DNA of 64,000 nt from Pleurodeles waltl (taxonomy: Eukaryota > Chordata > Amphibia > Caudata > Salamandridae): the NCBI RefSeq assembly GCF_031143425.1, contig NC_090450.1, positions 172,469,272-172,533,271 of the forward strand, written 5' to 3'. The notes under the pieces are model-generated. The model ran no database searches and was not told the origin of the DNA. It was given only the letters and a program-made list of their open reading frames with translations. Shown here in pieces: positions 25,516 to 38,249 of this stretch (positions are counted from its first letter, which is position 1; every line of letters starts with the position of its first letter). The position numbers and the translations under genes are program-made.

Positions 25516-28500
25516 CCCTACACTTACATTTATATGAGTTTAAGTGGGATACAACCAGTATTTAAAGACTACTGAGGTCATAAATGATCAACAAATTAAC
25601 TTTAAAACAATCTAAACATTTGTATTTTGATGAAGAGTCATAAATCATTCAAAGGACTGGAGCATAAATACATTTTGAAACCACAAGCTCTGTATGGATG
25701 AATAATTGTTTGGCTATTAATTAGCAACTCAAGAGACCATGTACTCTGGGGCTATTTGCACACAAGGAATAGTGATGAACTACGTCCTAGGATAGAAGAC
25801 ACACCAAGGTGGCATGTCTATAAAATGGTATAGAAATACCTGATATAGTAAATAAGCATGGAGTGCATATCTGGAACTCAGTTTTAGACATCGCTGTTGC
25901 ACAACATGTGACACATCAGGCACTCCTTAGAAAGATCTGTAAGGATAGGGAAGAGTAAAGCAGGTGCCAGGAGCACCTCTGGCAATGTCAGTAATATCTT
26001 TAACACACTTGTGGTAGGCAAATATTCTAGAACAGAGTCAATCACAAGCCAGACTCAAGGGGAAGTGATGCCATTCTGTTTCTTAGGTTCCAAGATTCCT
26101 AGCTATCTGAACATACTTGTTCCCAAGCCTCCAACTCCTACTATCACTTCATTCAACCAACCTACTAGGTCCTGGATTATTTTAATCTGTCTACTCTTGC
26201 CTCCCTGCTGCTAGGCACCTCAGGAGCTGCTGCCATTTTACTTCAGGGATGGTCTTGGTGCCCCTAGCCAACTCCAGTGGTGAACCCGTACAATCTCTGC
26301 CAGTGGTGTCATTCCATATTGGCAGTCAACCACTTGACACCCTTCTTTCTTGTTTTATTGAATCCAGCATTCCTTTCCTTCCCATCAAATATGCCCTGAT
26401 TTTTGTGTCCCAACCCCCTCACACACCCGGATAAAGGATTTGAAACTGCTCACCCTTGTTTTCACCCTTCTGTTCCTTCCAACTACCCTTTCATCAAGGC
26501 ATATGAAGTGAGAGGGCCTATACCAAACAAACATATACATCCATATCTGTTGAATTTCTAACAGGCCAGGACATTCAAACACCATGGCAAGTTTAATTTT
26601 CCACTCACTGACTGTCTCATATTGTAAACACTGTAGTATACAGAAAAGTGATGGGTGGGATGCTTGAATTCATCTCAGCCACTGGTAATAATTCAGGACA
26701 ATATCTCAGTCCATTGTTATGTTGAATACAATGCCACCCAAGTGGGACCCAGCCAAATGCAGGTAAGTCTTGATCCTGCTCCAGTGGGAACAGTTCAGCC
26801 TCAACTGTCAGCCCAGATGCGTGTGCTCCCTGAACTGGTGCACACGCAATCCAGGACCAGTTTCACCCTTATTAGGACTCCTTACCTGGGTATAGATTGG
26901 TTCCAGTGGCATACCCTTTCAACTTAGAGTGTCACACTGAAGTATAGAAAAAAGTGGTGAGATTGAATTACTCTCTAGTAGTTACTCAGGTTTTCATCCC
27001 TGTCGATCTTTATTTTGAACACCAGGCCACCTCAATTTGGACACAGCCATATGCAAATCAGTCTTGACCCTGCTCCAGTGGGAATGGTCTGACCCAAACT
27101 GGTAGGCCAGGTCCTTCATGAATCAGAACTCAAGCAACCCAGGACCTGGCTTGGTTGTCTCAGGCTAAAAGGATCTCCGTTAAGGAGTTGAATTTAAATG
27201 TGAGTGAAAATATAGATTGTGTTCTGACATTGGAAGTCACCGTCTAACAGTCAAGCCTTTAAATTCTAAATAGATTGGTTTTACATTCCTTGCAAAATGA
27301 TGGTACATTTTGATTTAGGTTCCAAAATGGGGGAGGGACGGGTTAGAGTTCCACAAAACTGCCTTTTATAAGAGAAGGCGTGGTCACCTAAACAGAGATA
27401 TCTCAAACACTGAACTTTTAGAGACCTAAGAGTCTGTGCAAGTAGAATTGAAAATAATTTGTTCTTAAGGTTCTTTAGTCTATCCACAAGGATACCTTTG
27501 TAAATCATTTGTAAGTCTCTAAAGAGATTCACTTGGCTACTGGAAACCAACGTGACGTTACCAAATGAGAAGACACTGATTCCTTTTTATTCAGGACCAG
27601 TACTAGTTGAGTGGCCCTATTTCTGAATATCTGAAGCCTACTGATCAAATATTTGGCCAATCCCAGTTAATACAGCATTTGTGTTATCTAACCAACAGAG
27701 ATAAACACTCTAATAACAAGTCTTATGGTAAAAAGTATAATTTTCCTGTAAGGCAATGGAGAATAATATTGTTTATAAAAAGTAGACAAGTTAAGTCTGA
27801 GTAGGGACTAAACCGTCCAATAAAAAGAGGAAAAGGTCTGGGCCATTTTAGGACGAATACCACCGATATCACCTTCTTGTAAGTAACACATGTGGATGAC
27901 AAAGAGTCAGCAAAATCAATGAAAGAGTGGATCGGAAATGAACTTCACTTGTCCCAAAATACAAGCTCAAGTAGATAATCCATCCGGACATACAAGTAAA
28001 GGCTTTTTGGAAATCAAGAATCATTCGATGTTTTAGGTAGGCAACATGATACCTGTATTCCACTGCAGAAGCACTACACAGATTAGGTACTAGAAAGAGG
28101 AACAGAGATGTTAAGATAATGAGAAAGACTTATGTTGAGTGGTGGGAGGTAAGTGTTGCCCTGCAGCTATCCTGCAATCATGACCATAGGAGTGCATGCA
28201 CTCAATAATGGGTAGACAATAAAGCACAAACCTTCTGGGGAGAAAATAAGACGCAATTATGTCGAAAAAAGTTTACTACACGTCTCAAGTTGCCATTCAA
28301 TGCTACATGGTTGAATCTGTGGCTGCAATTAAACTAATGGAATAAACTACGTATTATTAATAAGAGGGAGGCAGTAATTTGTTTTCTCATCATAGGTGTT
28401 TTCTGACAGCAGAAAGGTCATGTGATAAGACAAATACACTACCAGTTCCCTGTAATAAATCATTGCAAGTGACTAGTGACACATATCCATTGGCAAGAGG

Positions 28501-28959
28501 TTTTTGGGCTCTCCTCTTCCTACTTTTAAGTCCTCACCATTAGAAATAGGGAACCCTGGCATTTCTTCTTTTCAAGATACAATGAACTACAAGTGTATAA
28601 AAACCAGCCTGTACATCATTTGTTTGCCTGGTTCAGCGGTGTTCCCATTGACAGGAAACAGGCAGCTGACTGCAGCAGTAGAACCAGAGAGTTACTGCCC
28701 AAGGCATGCATACTTGGTTTTGGTTTTGGGGTGGACATCTTTTGCCTCTCTGAAGATTCAGCTTTTATACCACCACTTGTCACACCTCACATCTACACTG
28801 CAACAGTAAAGGCTACATTTAGGTCTTCTTTAAAAAGGAAGTAGATTATTTGTAGGTGCAACTACATCATTAAGGCCTGCCATATGATTTTATTTCTAGC
28901 ATTTGTAGTCCTTTTTAACAAACTACAAATTGAAGAATGCAATGAATAAAACAGAAGTT
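25516..28959. other. No gene recognised
   Basis: Apart from the diverged repeat pair at 26721-27110, I see no domain, RNA gene or transposon end. Short frames are present on both strands without similarity to known families. Confidence 0.5.
26721..27110 (+). repeat. Two diverged copies of a dispersed repeat (third copy at 49464)
   Basis: Copy A (26721-26816) and copy B (27015-27110) share AATGCCACC/CAGGCCACC, GGGACCCAGCC/GGACACAGCC, GTCTTGA, CCTGCTCCAGTGGGAA and a closing GCCCAG/GGCCAG. Their spacing is about 294 bp. A third copy lies 22 kb away at 49464-49555. No coding signal accompanies them. Confidence 0.65.
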
Positions 28960-29598
28960 GGGGCGTCATTACGAGTTGGTGGGGTTGCACACCAGACCGC
29001 CATGTTGACGTTCCTGAAAAGACTGCCATGTTGGCGGTCTTCCAGATCGTTATCAGTTACACAGGCAGGACTGCTGACCGCAAAGCGAAAATGGCAGACC
29101 GCCAGCAGTGCAGCAGCCTGGAAATAGGCAGTCTGACCTCCAGCACCAACAGCACCCTGACCAACCACCGAGCATGTTACAAGCAGTCTCTATGGCGGAT
29201 CCTTCATGACGGTCAGCCAATGGGGGTACGAACCATGTCGGTTTGCGTTCAGAAAAGTAATAGACAACTGCACATTGGATGAATTTAAAAACAAAACAGC
29301 TGGCACACATTGCCACAGTGAACACACCCGCAAATGACTCTATAAAACACAGCCCCTCACAAACCACAATACTTTTCATTTCTAATGCAAAACACAGAAG
29401 CCAAAGTGCCTTTTTTCTCAGAGTACATATATTAGGGACAACCTTTTTTCACCATCCCATTTACACGCTGCACACACTTTTGTGCAGTCACACCCTTTTG
29501 GACTTCCTCTGTTTAGTAAGTCCCTGTTACCCGTTTCTTTTTGTTCCACCATGTCAAGTTCTAAAAATCCCTATTTTTCAGAAGGTGAGTTATGAGTC

Positions 29599-29928
29599 AT
29601 GGTGGATGAAATCAGAAGAATAGAGCCACAATTGCTTGGAGCACAAATCCAGCATACTCCTCTCAATAGGAAAATAGAAATGTGGGACAGTATAGTTGAC
29701 AGAGTGAATGCTGTAGGCACCACTCTGTGCACAAAGGAGGACATTAGAAAGAGATGAAACAACCTCAGAGGCAAGGTCCGTTCCCTGGACTCCAGGCACC
29801 AGATGTAGGCTAAGAAAACTGGGGTTGGCCCTCCCAGTGCCCCATTGCACCTCTTTCCCTGGGAGGAGATGGTCTTGGCCATCCTGCTTCCTGGGGCTTG
29901 ACACACATACCTGGAGTAGTGGAGTCTG
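29599..29928 (+). pseudogene. Harbinger Myb/SANT-like accessory gene, exon 1
   Basis: An ATG at 29599 opens MVDEIRRIEPQLLGAQ, followed by a tryptophan and a basic stretch (KEDIRKR, NNLRGKVRSL). This matches the N-terminal half of the Myb-like protein of Harbinger transposons, which binds the ends and helps the transposase into the nucleus. A GTAAGT donor follows at 29929, giving a 330-nt exon. Stops break it: one after KEDIRKR (CGA-type codon changed to TGA) and others after SRHQM and PGA. The domain name is family knowledge; the exon border is read from the splice motif. Confidence 0.7.
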
Positions 29929-30525
29929 GTAAGTTCCAACATAAAAACTACCACAAAAATTCAATGTCATGCATGCTTATAGCTCAGCTTTTGTCACTGT
30001 CTTGTTCATGCACTTCACAAAATTCAATACCCAGAGTGTCTGAGTGTTAACACTGTCAATCTGTTTTGCTGTACACACCATACCAGCCCCTTCATTGGCA
30101 CTCAAGTATAAGGGTGAAGTCTGTACTATGGCAGTAGCCTGTAGAGACTGTATGCAGTGAGGCAATCTTGCAGACTGTGAATGTGTTGGTCCATTCAGGC
30201 CTAAGGAGTTTACACTTCAAAAGCCATATATGTGTGTAGCGTTTCATTGTGGCTCACATCACAGTACTTGTTGCTGGGGCATGAGCTACCTGATGTCAGT
30301 AGCCCTGCTTAGTCATTGTAGGCCCTGAACAGGGTAGTCGGTTAGTCTTCAGATGAATATATATGTCTATAGTCATGTCCCTGTACTTATTGGCTTGATT
30401 GCTTTACACTTCTAGTGTGTTGACCAATTGGAAATTTCCAAGTTGGGGTTTCTAGCATGTGTGTGAACCATTTCTGTGAAAACTTGTGATTGTAATCTCT
30501 AAATTTGTCTTTTGAATCCATGCAG

Positions 30526-30792
30526 GTAAATGCCAATCAGAAGAAGGAGATATGTAGAGCCATCGCCTGGAAGGTGCAGACCTTGGGGGTCCAAAGTCAG
30601 CGGAGGTCCCACTGTCACAAGCGGTAGGAGGACCTGAGACGCTTGGCCCGGAAGATCACGGAGGTCTAGCTGGGGCTGTCCTCCCAACGTGGGTGCGGCA
30701 CACGACAGCCCATGCCCCCCCAAATGGCCTGCATTCTGGTGGTGGCCAACCCAGTCCTTGAAGGGTGTTTGAGACGAACACAGCAGCCACAA
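30526..30792 (+). pseudogene. Harbinger Myb/SANT-like accessory gene, exon 2
   Basis: It follows a pyrimidine-containing acceptor (TCCATGCAG) and ends at a GTGAGT donor. It encodes a second Myb-like helix region: KKEICRAIAWKVQTLGV, then RRSHCHKR and EDLRRLARKITEV, with the Trp/Lys/Arg spacing of a SANT repeat. Two in-frame TAG stops fall after HCHKR and after KITEV. The tail (MACILVVANPVLEGCLRRTQ) matches what usually follows this domain in Harbinger proteins. The intron between exons 1 and 2 is about 600 bp. Confidence 0.7.
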
Positions 30793-32644
30793 GTGAGTGA
30801 GTACAGGGCACATTCCTGCCTGTCACATTGCCAAGTTAATGTGCTAGGTTCTGACATCTCCCACTGATGATTAGGAATGTGCCATGTGTGACACAATAGA
30901 TGAGTTTGCATAGCTATGTATTGTGGTGCATACTCATGTGCCTTGTCTATTGGTCCAGGGACCTAGGACAGAACTGTGAACAAGCCACAAAAGTTTGCTC
31001 GCCAGGGACAACATATGGCTATGTACATTGATCAATCAAGATCTGTTTGTTGTTATAGAGGGTATGAATTCTATGCAACAGACCACTACTCCCTAGTGTT
31101 CCAGGCCAAATGAAAGGAAGTGCTGGATCACTGTCCTCAGCCTTGTGTCTGATCAAATGAGTATATTGGCATCTGCCACCCAGAGGCTACTTGCCTTCAG
31201 TGTGTGATAGGTGCTTGTGCCTCACTGCTGTCTGTAATATGAAGATGGTCATCATACTTATGACAGAGCATACATTGTTCTTTGGGCCTGCTACAGATTA
31301 ATACTTTCCCTTGGTAAGTGGGGAATGTCTATTGACATGATTTGTGTGCCACCACTGTTGCCACCACTCCTTGCGCCAACCATTTCAACATGTGTCCCTT
31401 TCGACAAAATGTGTACACTGCTGTTTTATTTAAGGTCTACCTGTGTCCATGGGATGATTTATGTATTCCCTCGCATGTATGTGCATGCCAACCTGTGTGT
31501 GGCATAGGACATTTCCGATGGGAGTGCATTTCATGTGGTGCCACAGACAGGAGTATGTCACCATTATTTGTTGGCTGACATACCCATAACCGTCATTGCA
31601 TGTCATTCGGCATGTACAACTGCAGTAGCAACAAGGGGCAGGACATGTATGATTAGATGTTTCAGCCACAATGTGCATTCTAGGCCACTGATGTGGCATC
31701 ATGTAGCAAAGTGCACTGCACATGTGAAATGGGGAAGGTTTGTAACCTGACTGTTGGAATGCCTTATTATGTTGGAATTACATGTGGTTGGAAACAACTA
31801 TTTATCCACAGACATTTGGCTTTGCAGGACCAAAATGGAGACTAAGATGTAGCGTCCCTTTGGGCAACATGTAGAGTGCCTTCTACAGGTAAATGCAAAT
31901 CCCTGTGTCTCTCCAACATTCAAAGGACTAATGGCGTCTACTGATGCAATCAGAGTGTGTAATGGTGAGGGGTGCCAGAAGTGAGTGGCGATTTCCTTGG
32001 GGCTTACTGCTTCATTGTGTTGTGGATTTTAGGGACATATATCCCTGTCAATTTGCATATGATGTTTACAGTGTACAGTTCCATACCAAATGTGTGTCAT
32101 ACCAGAGCAACATTGGTACTACCTCCATAGGTACAATATCTCTTGGTAAAGTGTGAATTGTTGATGTTTCCATTGTGACATGAGTAATTACTGTACTGTT
32201 GTCATTAACATGGCATGTTCTGGGAGCATCATTTTTATATTGTTGTGTTATTGTGTATGTGACAAATAAATGTCTGCATGACCTTGTATGGGTATTGTGG
32301 AAATGCAGTTAGCATTGGCCTAGTATTGTATGACAACAGGTAACTGAAGTATACTCCATAAGGCAAAGCGTTGAGGGTGATGTGGTCTCGTACTTGTTCA
32401 ATGGTTACTGTGATAGCACAACTTCAACCATGTAATTGTAATTGTCTGAGATCCTGATTTTCCTGTGCGCAACTGCTGACAGTTCAGATGGCATGCATGC
32501 TTATGGTATGGTACATGTAGGGGCCACTTAGGTGGAGTTTGTTTGTGGTGCCTACTTGACATCATGGTAATGTTTGCTAATCACAGCTTTTGTTCAAGTG
32601 TGATCAGAAACATGTGGTGATGCTTTTCCTCTTTGTATTTTCAG

Positions 32645-33120
32645 CATCAACCTAGGAAAGCAAAGGAGACAGTGCACAGCTAAGTGGGGAAGCATCTGGC
32701 CACTTTACCTCCGGTCAAACCCACTGACACAGAGGGACCAAGTTGCCTGGAGGGTGAGTGGAGTGCCACAGAGGAGACTGGATCTGCATCATCATCCTCA
32801 GATACTACCTTCAGTGGCCACTCCCTAGTGGTGACGAACTCATCAGGACATACTCTTGTACCATCTTGGTCTGACACCCCTAGTTCTATTCGCCACCCTC
32901 CCTGTGGCTCCTCACTCAGGTGGCTGTGCCCGCTCATCCAAGAGGGTGGGCGTCTCCTTTGCCGCAGGTACCTCTGCCCCTGCCCAGTTACCCCCGCTGC
33001 CTTGAGTGAGAAGGCCATTGACCTCCTGAGGAACAGCTCTGTGGGTCGGACTGCCCTTGTTAATGCCATCTAGGGGTTGGCCTGCCAACTTCAGCAGACC
33101 AACGCTTTCCAGGAAGGCAC
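32645..33120 (+). pseudogene. Harbinger Myb-like accessory gene, exon 3 (cut by LINE insertion)
   Basis: A strong acceptor (TTTGTATTTTCAG) ends at 32644. The frame at 32684-33073 is rich in Ser/Thr/Pro, as is typical for the linker of this protein. It closes with AIDLLRNSSVGRTALVNAI, a stop, then QLQQTNAFQEGT, a helical conserved tail. The T-rich tail of the minus-strand LINE begins directly after, at 33121, so the gene was interrupted here. Any continuation would lie beyond 44.14 kb. Confidence 0.65.
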
Positions 33121-33165
33121 CAATTTTTTTATAAATCTTTTTTTTCAATTTTTTGTTACAGTTTT
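33121..33165 (-). repeat. A-rich 3' tail of the LINE
   Basis: The plus strand has long T runs here, the complement of an A-rich LINE tail. It directly abuts Harbinger exon 3. Confidence 0.6.
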
Positions 33166-33817
33166 AACCACTGTCACAGTAGAGCATTTAATCATGAGCA
33201 GGAAGAATCAGACATTTCATCTTCCGGTGGATGCATGCTACAGAATACATAGATATATTCATTACACAATCTGATCTAGAGCCACTACAACTTGTGTACG
33301 ATTCATGGGGAGGCCCCATCCTAACAGTCATGCCTCTCGTTGCATCTAAGTTCAAAGCATGCTCCAGTGGAGACAGCCATCCAGTGCCAGTAGTCTTATG
33401 ACAAGTAATCATGCTTGTCAGGCAGGTACAGTATATGTAAAGAATGCGCCTGTTTTATAATGTGTGCTTCGGCATAACTTGAGATAGCAAGTGATAATAA
33501 TAGTGTGTTTAACAAACATAACCAGAGCCTATTACCAACATCCCACCCATATTCAAACCCCCCCCACCCATCCACTCGGTCGCTTCTGCTTTCTAGAGGC
33601 AGGGATATGCGGCAATTCAGATTGCTAATGCTATACAGTTCCTGGCAACAGGATCACAAACCGCTCCCTCATCCCATAAACAATGCACAATGGACACTGC
33701 AGCTCTAGGTCTCCACATTGCCGTCAGGTAAATCCTGTAGTGTCTCAAGTTCAGTGAGCATGTTCTCTCAGCTAGTGGCTAGTGGATACTTGTGCCGCCC
33801 AGGGTGTCCTCCCTAAG

Positions 33818-35252
33818 TCATGCTGCCCCCTCAGCCCGTGTCCATACCAATAAAGAGTACAGACACGCCCCAAAAGGCGGAGGTTCAGATGCCTTCCATC
33901 TCTTTGTAATGAGGCGCTTTGCCGTCAACAGTCCCAAGTCCAAAAAACAGGAGGTTGCCTTGTGTTTCCTAGATCTGGGGAATAATCCCAATAAGCAGGC
34001 TTCCCAACTGGTTAATGGTGGGTGTGCCGTGCAGGTAGAAAGGTGGGAGGCCACATCTCGCCAGTAAGTGCACAATGAGGGGCACAACCACATCATGTGC
34101 AGGAAGTCAGCTGCAACCAATGTACACCTGGGACCGGACACATCAGTCAGGTGAAAATACCTGCTGATCTTCTTGGGAGTGAGGTACGCCCAGTGTAGTA
34201 TGTAAAATTGGATCAGGCGGAAGCGTGCATTCCGCAAAACATGTGTAGGGCTTACCTGTACCATCTCCCATTCCCTATCCATGAAGGGCCGGGTGAGATC
34301 ACCTTCCCATCGGGCACGCAGAACAGCATGTGTAGGTGTGGTGTGTATTTGTAACAAAGTAACTAGCCAGTGAACCAGGTGTGTGCCCCGATCCATAACC
34401 TGCATGTATTGGATCATCAGGTGGGTTGGTACTTCCACTGATATGTCTCCCGAGCGAAGTGAAAAAGATGCTCTCAATGAATTATAAAGCAATAACGGTC
34501 CGCCGGTAGACCAGTCCCCTCTGCCAGAGTGTCAAAGGGAATCAGTGTGCCCTCCCTGTATAGATCTCCTAATGAGTGTATTCCGGCTACATGCCATGAT
34601 TCTAACTCCCTGCCGATGTAGAAGTAGTGTTCCTGGGGGCGCCCAATAAAGTCAGTGCTGGGGCATAGGGAGTCATCGAGCGTGTAATATTGATACCCCT
34701 ACGGTATCATCAGTGTTCCACCCCTATAAGAAGGGAGTTTGGTGCCCTAGTGCATGTATTTGGGTGGAATAAATGAAATATGCTGGCCAGAGTCCACTGC
34801 AGCCTCGCTGTGGCTGTGTCTGATAAATGTTGGCCCAAAAGCCAGCTGGTCACCCACTGTATTTGGGTGACCAAATAATAGTGTTCTAGGTTAGGCACCG
34901 CCAAACTGCCTCTGTCCAGTGGCGCATATAGTTTCGCCAATGCCACCCTGCAGCGGCCAGTATTCCATATAAACTCCCTCATCCTGGGCTCTAGCTCCCG
35001 TAAAAACTTCACTGTATATAAATGGGCAGGTTGGAGAAGTAGTATAAAAGGCGGGAAAGTACTACCATCTTCAAGAGGGCAACTCGCCCCACCACAGACA
35101 ACAGTAGCACTCTTAATGTTGCTGTCATGTAAATCAGGGTCTGAGTGATATACTCGGATCCCACGATATCTGAATGGTCTGGGTTGCCAGAGAACTGGGG
35201 CACCAGAAAGCTGCAAGGCCGGGTCCCTTGACTCTGGATCAAATGAGAACAA
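33818..35252 (-). pseudogene. LINE ORF2, thumb and C-terminal region
   Basis: The frame at 34710-35252 carries LRELEPRMREFIWN and GSLAVPNLEHYY, the region after the RT in Tx1/L1 ORF2. The frame at 33818-34492 carries RFRLIQFYILHWAYLTP and then DFLHMMWLCPSLCTYW, the conserved H-x3-W-x-C C-terminal motif thought to help nucleic acid binding. A frame change joins it to the RT near 35.0-35.25 kb, and another break lies between 34492 and 34710. It ends with a stop at 33818. Confidence 0.75.
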
Positions 35253-36225
35253 ACATAATTTGCCCCAGTTAAGTTAACACGCAGACCCGACAGGGAGGCA
35301 AAATGTTTGAGCAATTCCGCAACCTCAGCAGGAACATCCGAGATGGATCTAACATAAAGAAGTAGGTCATTCACATATAGGGACACCTCATGCAGACTGT
35401 CCTCCAGCGGGATGCCCCAGTTCGTCCCTCGGTGGAAGAGCTCTGCTGTCAGAGGCTGTATAGCTGATGAAAATAGTAATGGGGAAAGGGGGCAGCCCTG
35501 TCGAGTGCCCCTGCCTATTAAGATTGGGTCAGCCATAGCAGAACCAATTCTTACTCTGAATAGCGGTTGTGTATACAATAGATGCACTAGCCTCAGGAAG
35601 CCAGGGCCAAAACTGTATTGACTCAGAACTTGAAATAAGAATGGTAATTCCAGGGAATCAAAGGCCTTTTCAAGGTCCAATACCAGACATCCGGTAGCTG
35701 GCCAGGCCTGCGTGGAATACCGCATTACACGAAAGAAGCACTAGATATTTAATGATGTGTTGAGAGCTGGCACAAACCCGTTCTGGTCCGGGTGGACCAA
35801 CTTGGGGATCAGGGTGCCACACGTGCGGCAAGTGCCTTAATCAGTATCGTATGGTCTGTGTTAAACATGGCCAGCAGTCTGTAAAAGCCCAGCAGAGTCG
35901 GATCTCGGCTAGGTTTTGGAAGAGAAATTAGCAGCACTTCTCACTGAGAAGCAGAGAGAGCAGTCGCAGAGAGCACCTCCTCCTACACTTTCAGGAGGTG
36001 GGGGGGCGATCAAATGTGCATAGGCCTTGTAAAATTCAGCTGGTAGTCCATTAGGGCCCAGACTCTTATCAGTGGCTAGGGCATGTGTGCTCTACTGCAA
36101 TTCGGTCAGTGTTAGAGGTTCCTCTAATTCCATCCTCTGGTCATCAGTGAGGTGGGACAAATTAAGAGGAGTAAGAAATGCATCATATTTCCTGGGGCTT
36201 GACGATACAATCAACTGGTACAGGT
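35009..36225 (-). pseudogene. LINE ORF2, reverse transcriptase domain
   Basis: Near 36.05 kb the frame reads KSLGPNGLPAEFYKAY, the RT entry motif. The frame at 35009-35725 has LDLEKAFDSLE (motif A, catalytic Asp), GTRQGCPLSPLLF (motif B) and SLYVNDLLLYV. The last is the YADD position, where the first catalytic Asp is replaced by Asn (VND). VVGRVALLKMVVLSRLLYYF follows. The upstream edge is the 5-bp gypsy target duplication at 36226. The protein would reverse-transcribe LINE RNA at the nicked target; the changed box and stops show it is dead. Confidence 0.8.
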
Positions 36226-36230
36226 GTGTG

Positions 36231-37657
36231 TGTCGAGACGGGGCCACTCACCTGAAAAGCAGGATGTCTGCAGGGGCGATGGTATGCCCCGACCTCCTGG
36301 AACACCTCTCGGCACTTCCTGGTGGACACAGAAACCCCGGCAGGTGTTCCAAAAGGAAAGGGGAAGAGAAAGAGAAAAAGACAAAACACTACCACGTCTT
36401 GCCGGTCCAGCGAGGCACCCTGTATCTTCGGGGGGAGGGCAGGTCGTTGTTGACAGAGTGATAGTAGAGTTACTGCACTCAACTTCCTTGAAACTGAATC
36501 TCTCTTTCTGATATGGACACGGGCGCGGTAGAAGAACACCAGGATGCTCCAGCACTTTTCTTGGATAATAATAACTGTTGGCACAATTGCTAACACTGCA
36601 TTACCAAAAACCCAAACTGAGTACCATAACAATAAGTACTGCGCCATTAGGGCTGGCTTCACAGAGATTCACTGTTGCACACTACAATTAGAACTGTGGT
36701 TGCACTTATCATGCACAAGAAAGACCAACAAGGGCATTAATTATATCACATATAACTTTCCTGCATGCATAGGGTTAAACTAAAAGGAACAAAAACAATC
36801 CAAGAAATACAAATGTCCACTCTGGGTTCAAACAGTTAGGGTGGCAGAGTTTTATTTGGTTTCACTCTGTGTGTGAAAAACCCTTCAAAAAGCAAATTCC
36901 TCAAACCCGAAACACAGGCATGAATGACACAATTTAAATCCAAGAGTTATGCTATTAGAGAAAGCAAAGTCATGTAAATGCTCTTTTAAAATTGCACTGT
37001 CACTTTTTGTAGTACTTGAACTCCAGCAGATTTCCTGAAGCACATTTAGGCAAGTAACCACAATAATAATGTAGAATGTTCAGAAATGCATTTGTCTCTT
37101 CAAGATAAGCACTCTGCCAAAATACTAGGTCTGAAATACACCAGCTGTTCTAGGAAAGCGCAGCGCTCAAAGAACAATACTAGTCACCTAGCTGCAGTCT
37201 TTTCCGGTGTGCTGGAGGAATGCCTGGTGTCAGCTGGTACAGGAACAAAGAAAATAATTGCCTCAAAAGTCCTGAATACGAGGATGACAGCAGGGGCTGG
37301 ACTGCCAAGTCAGATGCTGAGATCAAGAAGCAAAACAAAGCCAAGTAGGGAGGCGTGCTTCACTCTGCTATTTATAGCCAATCAGGAAAGCAGTTGAGTT
37401 TCCACATGTGGATGAGTCACCACACCCAATTAGAAGCACATGTCTACACCACACCCAATTAGAAGCACGTGTCTACACCTGCTCACATTAGCAAACAAGC
37501 ATTGGTAGAACAAGCATTGATAAAACCAGTTGTGTAACACAGCACATTATGTTTACTTAGAAACATGAAGGTTTAACCAAGAACAGAGATATGATTTAAC
37601 CCTAATACCTGGGGATGCTGACAGATGACACAGGAGGCACCTTAAGGATTCCTAACA
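36231..37657 (-). repeat. Gypsy 3' LTR (1427 bp, longer copy)
   Basis: On the element strand it starts TGTTAGGAATCC and ends GTCTCGACA. It matches the other LTR except for segments absent from that copy: 36675-37133 (459 bp, with CTG microhomology at the break), about 40 bp near 36430-36470, and about 14 bp near 37200. It contains a short tandem duplication of a CACCACACCCAATTAGAAGC unit near 37420-37471. Confidence 0.9.
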
Positions 37658-37673
37658 GTCCTCCCCACCAAGG
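37658..37673 (-). other. Polypurine tract of the gypsy element
   Basis: On the element strand the bases just before the 3' LTR read CCTTGGTGGGGAGGAC, a purine-rich stretch in the position where plus-strand DNA synthesis is primed. Confidence 0.6.
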
Positions 37674-37679
37674 ACCTTT

Positions 37680-37988
37680 TCAAAGGGCGGGGCTTGGAAG
37701 GGTGCAAGAGATGACATTTTTTAGTAAGACGTGGAGCATGAACTGTGGACGCAGGTTCCAGGAACTGTCCTCAGGCCCATAGCCTTTCCAAGCCAATAAA
37801 TAGTGTAGAACACCACAGATGCACCTGGAGTCAAGAATTTTGGCCACTTCAAATTCCCATTGCCCGTGTACCTTTACTGGGGGAGGTGGTGGGGCATTGC
37901 GGGTATCAGAGGAATATGGACGGAGTAATGACACATGAAACACGGGGTGTACCTTGAAATCATCTGGCAATGTCAGTTCTGCTACCAC
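37680..37988 (-). pseudogene. Gypsy integrase C-terminus with chromodomain
   Basis: The frame begins with the integrase end (HPVFHVSLLRPY), a Pro run, then a chromodomain: WEFEVAKILDSR, LLAWKGYGPEDSSW. The aromatic-rich WKGY..E.SSW block is the signature of chromoviruses, whose chromodomain targets integration to marked chromatin. The first aromatic residue of the usual Y-x-V-E start is less clear. This places the element in the chromovirus branch of Ty3/Gypsy. The frame is separate from the upstream integrase frame, so a break lies between 37988 and 38250. Confidence 0.85.
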
Positions 37989-38249
37989 AGGATTGATGAT
38001 TTTGGCAATAGGAAAGGGGCCTAGAAATCGGGGTTTAATTTTCTGGATCCTGCAAGATGGAGATTTTTTGATGAGAGCACACCTGATTTCTTATCTGATA
38101 AATGTGAGCAGGTCTCCTTCTTGTGGCTGCTTGTTTTTTTACTTGAGCTTGGTAGAGTTTTAAATGGTGTTGTACTTGTTTTTGAATCTCCTGTAACTCT
38201 TTATGGTGTTTCTGTACTAATGCGAGTTTTGTGGATATTTGGGACCCAG

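Noticed and set aside
32680..33073. Equally long frames on both strands at 32.7-33.07 kb as two genes
   Set aside because: Only the plus frame carries the conserved Harbinger tail (LLRNSSVGRTALVNAI); the minus frame is a shadow.
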